Source: Allobaileyella intestinalis
GTDB lineage: Bacteria > Bacillota > Clostridia > Peptostreptococcales > Anaerovoracaceae
Direction: 5' to 3'
DNA: 64,000 nucleotides
NCBI RefSeq assembly: GCF_009695865.1
Contig: NZ_VUNB01000002.1
Coordinates: 186,001-250,000 of the forward strand
In this document: positions 59,380 to 64,000 of the stretch, in pieces
Layout of the letters: every line of letters starts with the position of its first letter
How positions within the stretch are numbered: position 1 is the first letter of the stretch
The notes under the pieces: generated by a model
What the model was told of the DNA's origin: nothing
Databases searched by the model: none
Seen by the model: the letters and a program-made list of their open reading frames with translations, nothing else
Program-made: the position numbers and the translations under genes

Positions 59380-60837
59380 ATGAACAGAAAAGAGACCCTG
59401 ACAGATTTTCTAACAGACCGGGCGTCTGAACGGCCTGTGTCCTTCCATATGCCGGGTCACAAGGGACGGCCGGAAATATACAGGCACTACGGATATGGAA
59501 CCTTTGCTGACAGGCTGATCCAGGGAGATATTACAGAAGTTCCAGGAGCAGATGCCCTTCAGCAGCCATCGGGCATAATAAGAGAATTGATGGATGACTA
59601 CGCCAGCCACTACCACTCTCTGCATACAGAACTCCTGGTAAACGGCAGCAGCTCAGGCATAATGGCCGCAATAATGGGCTCTGTTCCCAGGGGTGGGAAA
59701 CTCATCATGGGCAGGGCTTCTCACAAATCGGCTTACAGCGCCATCAGGCTTGGAGGAATAGAACCTGTTTACGTGGAATCAGAGTATGATGAGGAACTGG
59801 GACTTCAGGGGGAAATGTCTCCTGACGCTATTCTTGAAGCGGTCAACCGCTGCCCCGATGCATCAGCTGTATTCATTACCAGTCCCAACTACTATGGAGT
59901 GCTGTCAGATATAAGCAGAATTGCAGAGATCGTCCATGAAGCCGGAATGATACTGATAACAGACCAGGCCCACGGAGCCCATTTACTGGACTTTGACATG
60001 AGGGAAAGAGAGCTGGCCAATCAGGAGGAACTGGAACCTCCTGCATACAGAAGTGCAGAGCTGCTGGGATCAGACCTGGTGATAAACAGCATTCATAAAT
60101 CCCTGTTTGGATTCACAAGCACCGCCATCCTGAATGTCTGTTCCCGGCGCCCTGACACAGACAAGATATCCCGCCTCCTGACCATGCTTCAGACCACCAG
60201 CCCATCATATATTCTCATGGGAAGTCTTGATGCAAGCCTGAGAATAATGGAAAACCACGGAAGGGAAATAATAGACAGGTGGAACAGGGATCTGGACAGA
60301 TTTTACAGCAGGGCCCGCAGTATTTCCGGTCTGACGGTAATCGAAAAAGACCCCAGGTGGTATGACAGAACAAAAATCAATATTTCACTGGCAGACAGGG
60401 GTGTAACTGGAGAGAGACTTCAAGAAGACCTGATTTACAGAAACATATGGCCTGAGATGGTACATGGAAACTACGTTCTTCTTCTGACCGGACCAGGGAA
60501 CATGAGCGGAGATTACGAAAAGCTCTTCTCAGCCCTTGACGAAATCTCCGAAAACTATGGCATAGTCAAAAAAACACCGAGAAGTGAAAAACCTTTTTCC
60601 GGGAAACTACAGCAGTGTGAAGTCCCTTCAGAATGCGAGAAAGTGCCGGTTTATGAAGCAGTGGGAAGGGTTCTCTACGATCCTGTGGTTCCATATCCCC
60701 CTGGAACTCCTCTGGTATGCCCGGGAGAAGTCCTTACATATGAAGCAATCACCCACATTGCAGGCAGACTTCAGAAGGGAGATCAGCTAATTGGCGTGGA
60801 CGATGAAGGGTGCGTTCTTGTGGGAAAAGAACAGTAA
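59380..60837 (+). CDS. Orn/Lys/Arg decarboxylase family PLP enzyme
   Basis: A 485-residue fold-type I PLP enzyme of the Orn/Lys/Arg decarboxylase major-domain group. SFHMPGHKGRPE near residues 21-32 is the typical start; DQAHGAHL near 198-205 contains the cofactor Asp and His; the PLP lysine is Lys240 in INSIHKSLFGFTS. The C-terminal domain ends with VPYPPGTPLVCPGE, usual in SpeA-like enzymes from Firmicutes. Substrate could be arginine, lysine or ornithine; a role with argCJBD is possible but not shown. AAAGG precedes the ATG. Confidence 0.88.
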   Translation: MNRKETLTDFLTDRASERPVSFHMPGHKGRPEIYRHYGYGTFADRLIQGDITEVPGADALQQPSGIIRELMDDYASHYHSLHTELLVNGSSSGIMAAIMGSVPRGGKLIMGRASHKSAYSAIRLGGIEPVYVESEYDEELGLQGEMSPDAILEAVNRCPDASAVFITSPNYYGVLSDISRIAEIVHEAGMILITDQAHGAHLLDFDMRERELANQEELEPPAYRSAELLGSDLVINSIHKSLFGFTSTAILNVCSRRPDTDKISRLLTMLQTTSPSYILMGSLDASLRIMENHGREIIDRWNRDLDRFYSRARSISGLTVIEKDPRWYDRTKINISLADRGVTGERLQEDLIYRNIWPEMVHGNYVLLLTGPGNMSGDYEKLFSALDEISENYGIVKKTPRSEKPFSGKLQQCEVPSECEKVPVYEAVGRVLYDPVVPYPPGTPLVCPGEVLTYEAITHIAGRLQKGDQLIGVDDEGCVLVGKEQ

Positions 60838-60960
60838 AACTCCGCCCCGGTTCTGGGACGGTGATATGCGTGACAGCAGATTGCATGTGAATAGTATTTA
60901 GTGCATTGTGCATATGTGAAGATGCTGTAAAAATCCAGTGATTTTTGTGACTGTCTGGTG

Positions 60961-60966
60961 TATAAT
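60961..60966 (+). promoter_or_regulatory. -10 box of the rnf operon
   Basis: TATAAT after TCTGGTG, about 74 bases before rnfC; -35 (GTGATT, 60938-60943) is weak. Confidence 0.55.
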
Positions 60967-61039
60967 TCAGGGGTCTGTGATGAAACATTATATTAGACAA
61001 AGAAAAGAATCTCTACAAAGAAAGGAAGGTTTCTGAAGG

Positions 61040-62353
61040 ATGAGTCAAGGTAAACACTTACCAAGCATTCTTGTACCACATCATAAGAATACCGCGGGCG
61101 TTGAGACCCAGGTAATGCCAATTCCTGATGTGGTAAGAATTAGCATGTCTCAGAGCATTGGTGCCCCTTGCAAGCCTTTAGTGCAGAAGGGAGACTATGT
61201 CAAAGTCGGTCAGAAGATCGGAGACTCTGACGCCTTCATCAGCGCACCGGTTCACTCAAGCGTGTCCGGAACAGTAAAGGACATTGTTCCATTCCGTGGT
61301 TCAATGGGAGGAACAGAGACACATATTGTTATTGAAACAGATAAGGAGCAGGCTGTCAGCGAAGAAGTACAGATACCTCAGATTGACAGTTTTGATGACT
61401 TCATCAAGGCAGTAAGAGCCAGCGGAATGGTAGGACTGGGCGGAGCGTCTTTCCCTACATACGTTAAGCTGAGCCCTAAGAACCTGGATGAGTGCGACAC
61501 TCTTATCGTAAATGGTGCAGAGTGCGAGCCATTCATTACTGCAGATAACAGAATGATGGTTGAGCAGGGTGAGGACGTTCTTGATGGAATGAAGATCATC
61601 ATGAAGCATCTGAACCTGAAGAAAGGTTATATCGGTATTGAGGAGAACAAGCCTGATGCTATTGCCAATCTTAACAGGCTGATTCAGCAGGACGGCCTGA
61701 CCAATATCGAGACTTTCAAGCTTCAGTCCAGATATCCTAAGGGCGCTGAAAGAGTTCTGGTATATGAGATTACCGGCAAGGTAATGAATGCAGGAGTACT
61801 GCCTGCACAGCTGGGAATCATTCTTGACAACGTAACAACTGTTGCAGAACTGGGAAGATACTTCAGAACCGGAATGCCTCTTGTAAGGAAGAGAGTTACA
61901 GTTGACGGTGATGCAGTTGCAGAACCAAAGAACGTATTCGCTCCTATAGGCGCACAGATTGCAGATATTGTTGAATTCTGCGGTGGTTATAAGGCTGAGC
62001 CTAAGAAGATTGTTATGGGCGGACCGATGATGGGCCGTGCAGCAAGTTCTGATGAAGCTCCTATTATGAAGAATACAGGTTCCCTTCTGGTATTCGGAAA
62101 GGAAACTGCTCAGGTCAAGGAAGAGAGTGCTTGCATTAACTGCCAGCGCTGCCACAGTGCATGTCCATTCGGACTTATGCCTCAGATCTTTGCCGAGGCT
62201 TATGAGAGAAGAGACGTTGACAGACTGAATAAATTCCAGGTTATGCAGTGCATGGGCTGCGGAAGCTGCTCATTCATCTGTCCTGCAAGAAGACCTCTGG
62301 CAATGACCAACACTCTGGCTAAGGGACTCGTAAAGGAGGCAATGAAGAAGTAA
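61040..62353 (+). CDS. rnfC: Rnf electron transport complex subunit C
   Basis: A 437-residue peripheral subunit of the Rnf complex, which couples electron flow from reduced ferredoxin to NAD+ with pumping of Na+ or H+. It has the NADH/FMN-binding N-terminal part with GLGGASFPTYVKL near 133-145, an SLBB region, and two ferredoxin clusters: Cys365, 368, 371, 375 and Cys404, 407, 410, 414. This short form lacks the long C-terminal tail of proteobacterial RnfC, as normal for clostridia. First of rnfCDGE; its stop overlaps the rnfD start. Confidence 0.96.
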   Translation: MSQGKHLPSILVPHHKNTAGVETQVMPIPDVVRISMSQSIGAPCKPLVQKGDYVKVGQKIGDSDAFISAPVHSSVSGTVKDIVPFRGSMGGTETHIVIETDKEQAVSEEVQIPQIDSFDDFIKAVRASGMVGLGGASFPTYVKLSPKNLDECDTLIVNGAECEPFITADNRMMVEQGEDVLDGMKIIMKHLNLKKGYIGIEENKPDAIANLNRLIQQDGLTNIETFKLQSRYPKGAERVLVYEITGKVMNAGVLPAQLGIILDNVTTVAELGRYFRTGMPLVRKRVTVDGDAVAEPKNVFAPIGAQIADIVEFCGGYKAEPKKIVMGGPMMGRAASSDEAPIMKNTGSLLVFGKETAQVKEESACINCQRCHSACPFGLMPQIFAEAYERRDVDRLNKFQVMQCMGCGSCSFICPARRPLAMTNTLAKGLVKEAMKK

Positions 62354-63327
62354 TGGATAAGACCAGTAAATTTCATGAAAAACTCATAGTATCCTCAGCA
62401 CCGCATATCGTTACTGATTCGGATACTACGAAGCTTATGGGTACAGTCCTTCTGGCACTGATGCCGGCATTCATTGCAGGTGTATATGTGTTCGGTGCAA
62501 GAGTAATTCTTCTGTCTGCAGTCTGCCTTGTATCAGCTGTAGGATTTGAGTGGCTGTACAACATTATTACTCACAAAGAACAGACTATCGGAGATCTCAG
62601 TGCTGCTGTAACAGGTCTTCTGATTGCATTCAACGTTCCGGCCTCCCTGCCGCTCTGGATGGGAGTTCTGGCAAGCTTCTTTGCCATCGTGATCGTTAAG
62701 CAGCTTTACGGAGGAATTGGAAAGAACTTCGTAAACCCTGCTATCACAGCAAGAATTTTCCTGTTCATTTCATTTGCAGCACAGATGACCACATGGCCTC
62801 TGCCTAGAATGGCAGCTTCCACTGATGCTGTAACAGGTCCTACTCCACTGAACCTGCTGGCAGGCGGCGAAGTAGACAAGCTCCCAAGCAACATGGAGAT
62901 GTTCCTGGGATTCATCGGAGGATCTGTTGGAGAGGTTAGTGCTCTGGCACTGCTGATCGGAGGACTTTTCCTGATCTGGAGAAAGGTTATTTCCCCAATC
63001 ATCCCTTGTGCGTTCATCGGAACAGTATTCGTCATTGCACTTCTGGTTTATGGATTTGATTTCCACATGGCTATCTTCCATATCTGTGCAGGTGGTGTAA
63101 TGCTGGGAGCCTTCTTCATGGCAACAGACTATGTTACAACTCCTAAGCTGCCGTTAGGTAAGCTGATATTCGGTATCGGATGCGGAGTTATTACCATGGC
63201 TATCCGTGTATGGGGATCATATCCGGAAGGAGTATCCTTCTCCATCCTTCTGATGAATATCTGCACACCGCTGATCAACAGACTTTCTTATAAGCAATAC
63301 TGCGGAGGTGGCATGAATGAAAAGTAA
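62353..63327 (+). CDS. rnfD: Rnf electron transport complex subunit D
   Basis: A 324-residue membrane subunit with about nine helices. The covalent-FMN site is likely Thr164 in VTGPTPLN, the place that carries FMN in RnfD and NqrB. KQLYGGIGKNFVNPAITARIFLF near 116-138 is the family core, and GAFFMATDYVTTPKLPLG near 255-272 a further one. It conducts electrons across the membrane with RnfG. It overlaps rnfC by one base and rnfG by 11 bases, showing coupled translation. Confidence 0.95.
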   Translation: MDKTSKFHEKLIVSSAPHIVTDSDTTKLMGTVLLALMPAFIAGVYVFGARVILLSAVCLVSAVGFEWLYNIITHKEQTIGDLSAAVTGLLIAFNVPASLPLWMGVLASFFAIVIVKQLYGGIGKNFVNPAITARIFLFISFAAQMTTWPLPRMAASTDAVTGPTPLNLLAGGEVDKLPSNMEMFLGFIGGSVGEVSALALLIGGLFLIWRKVISPIIPCAFIGTVFVIALLVYGFDFHMAIFHICAGGVMLGAFFMATDYVTTPKLPLGKLIFGIGCGVITMAIRVWGSYPEGVSFSILLMNICTPLINRLSYKQYCGGGMNEK

Positions 63328-63895
63328 AGACAATAACTTCCATAATTTCGTTGCCCCGATTCTTGTTCTGGTGATCATCTGCTTTGTCGTAACATTTGCA
63401 CTGGCAATGACATACGGTGTAACAAAGCCTATTATTGACAAGAACACCCTGGCAGCTGCAAACGAGGCAAGAGCAGAGATCATGCCTCAGGCCGACGGCA
63501 AATTTGAAGAAGTAAAGACAGATCATCTTGTTCTGGAGAAGAACAAGGTCTTTGTAGACGACGTATATAAGGCATCCAATGGAGCAGGCTGTGTCATCAC
63601 AGTAGAGTCAAGCTCATACGGCGGACTCCTTACAGCAATGGTAGGAATCGACAAGGACGGAGCTATTACAAAGGTAAAGGTTACCAACGCATCTGATACT
63701 CCTGGTGTAGGTACCAGAGCTCAGGAGCCTGGTCATCTGAAACAGTATAACGGACTGAAGAAGCTCGGAAACGAGCAGATCAAGAGCGATCCGACAGTTC
63801 AGCACGTTTCAGGAGCTTCCATTTCTTCCGAGGCCATTCATAAGGCTGTATTCTGCGCACTGAAGCAGTATAACAAAATGGGAGGTGTGAAGTAA
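63317..63895 (+). CDS. rnfG: Rnf electron transport complex subunit G
   Basis: A 192-residue subunit with one N-terminal membrane helix (about 14-36) and an FMN-binding domain outside. The flavin attachment motif reads SGASISS (Ser165-Ser171), with Ser168 where most RnfG proteins have Thr (SGATxTS). The motif still fits the broader ApbE target pattern, so FMN is probably bound through Ser168. AGGTGATGATPG-like features are absent. Start ATG 63317 with GGAGGTG; it overlaps rnfD and its stop overlaps the rnfE start. Confidence 0.93.
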   Translation: MKSKDNNFHNFVAPILVLVIICFVVTFALAMTYGVTKPIIDKNTLAAANEARAEIMPQADGKFEEVKTDHLVLEKNKVFVDDVYKASNGAGCVITVESSSYGGLLTAMVGIDKDGAITKVKVTNASDTPGVGTRAQEPGHLKQYNGLKKLGNEQIKSDPTVQHVSGASISSEAIHKAVFCALKQYNKMGGVK

Positions 63896-64000
63896 TGGCT
63901 AAACAGAGCAAACTCAAGATCCTCACTAATGGATTTATCAAGGAGAACCCTGTTCTGGTTCTTCTGCTGGGAACATGTCCTACACTGGCAACATCTACAT
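63895..64000 (+). CDS. rnfE: Rnf electron transport complex subunit E (partial)
   Basis: The first 35 codons of a gene cut by the window end. The start ILTNGFIKENPVLVLLLGTCPTLA is typical of RnfE, a six-helix membrane subunit related to NqrD. ATG overlaps the TAA of rnfG by one base and follows GGAGGTG. In clostridia rnfA and rnfB usually follow. Confidence 0.92.
   Translation, partial: MAKQSKLKILTNGFIKENPVLVLLLGTCPTLATST

Overview
The window looks like chromosomal DNA of an anaerobic, moderate-GC clostridial Firmicute (Bacillota, Clostridia). The main reasons are an Rnf complex operon (rnfC-D-G-E), the three-gene anaerobic sulfite reductase asrABC, rubredoxin, an iron-dependent alcohol dehydrogenase, a DRTGG/CBS type family II pyrophosphatase, feoA-feoA-feoB with a Cys-rich companion, MurT/GatD-type envelope genes, strong AGGAGG ribosome binding sites and TTGACA/TATAAT promoters. 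I see no phage genes, transposase or CRISPR array. The last gene (rnfE) runs off the right edge.

Layout. 0-7 kb: OhrR-type peroxide regulator (minus strand), cyclophilin, Mn-dependent pyrophosphatase, two-part ThrE exporter, an orphan amino-acid binding lipoprotein and an aminotransferase. 7.2-11.3 kb: a four-gene O-acylation cluster (SGNH hydrolase, DUF4358, MBOAT acyltransferase, DHHW protein). 11.4-14.6 kb: a 53-residue rubredoxin gene, a nitroreductase and a RidA protein on the minus strand, then an alcohol dehydrogenase. 14.7-21.9 kb: an FtsX-type permease with its ATPase, then a metallopeptidase-like VWA protein, a MoxR-like AAA ATPase and a leucine-rich-repeat protein, ended by a very strong terminator. 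22.1-25.0 kb: asrABC. 25.0-30.8 kb: an iron block (flavin reductase, DtxR-type regulator, two FeoA, FeoB, Cys-rich protein, HMA protein) lying between two identical tRNA-Lys(CTT) genes in about 120-bp direct repeats, with a regularly spaced series of hairpins at its right end. 31.0-38.6 kb: TetR regulator divergent from a peptide-salvage operon (giant M14-type peptidase, DUF969, DUF979, M29-like aminopeptidase, pyroglutamyl peptidase). 38.9-44.1 kb: envelope genes (MurT, GatD-like protein, ATP-grasp enzyme, flippase). 44.2-48.7 kb: argCJBD under two ARG boxes. 48.9-55.5 kb: small membrane protein, a 921-residue acidic zinc-ribbon protein behind a structured leader, and a UPF0182 protein. 55.8-60.8 kb: a long glutamine synthetase, SerRS and an Orn/Lys/Arg decarboxylase family protein. 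61.0-64.0 kb: rnfCDGE.

The genes together describe redox and nitrogen metabolism of a fermenting anaerobe: Rnf couples ferredoxin and NAD to ion pumping, AsrABC and alcohol dehydrogenase dispose of reductant, Feo supplies iron for the many iron-sulfur proteins, and the arginine and glutamine enzymes handle nitrogen. The most unusual items are a GatD homologue that appears to lack both its catalytic Cys and His, the phased hairpin series at 30.17-30.48 kb, the iron cassette bounded by tRNA direct repeats, the AAA/VWA/LRR gene set, and the structured leader before the zinc-ribbon gene. All calls come from reading the sequence; no database search or folding program was run.
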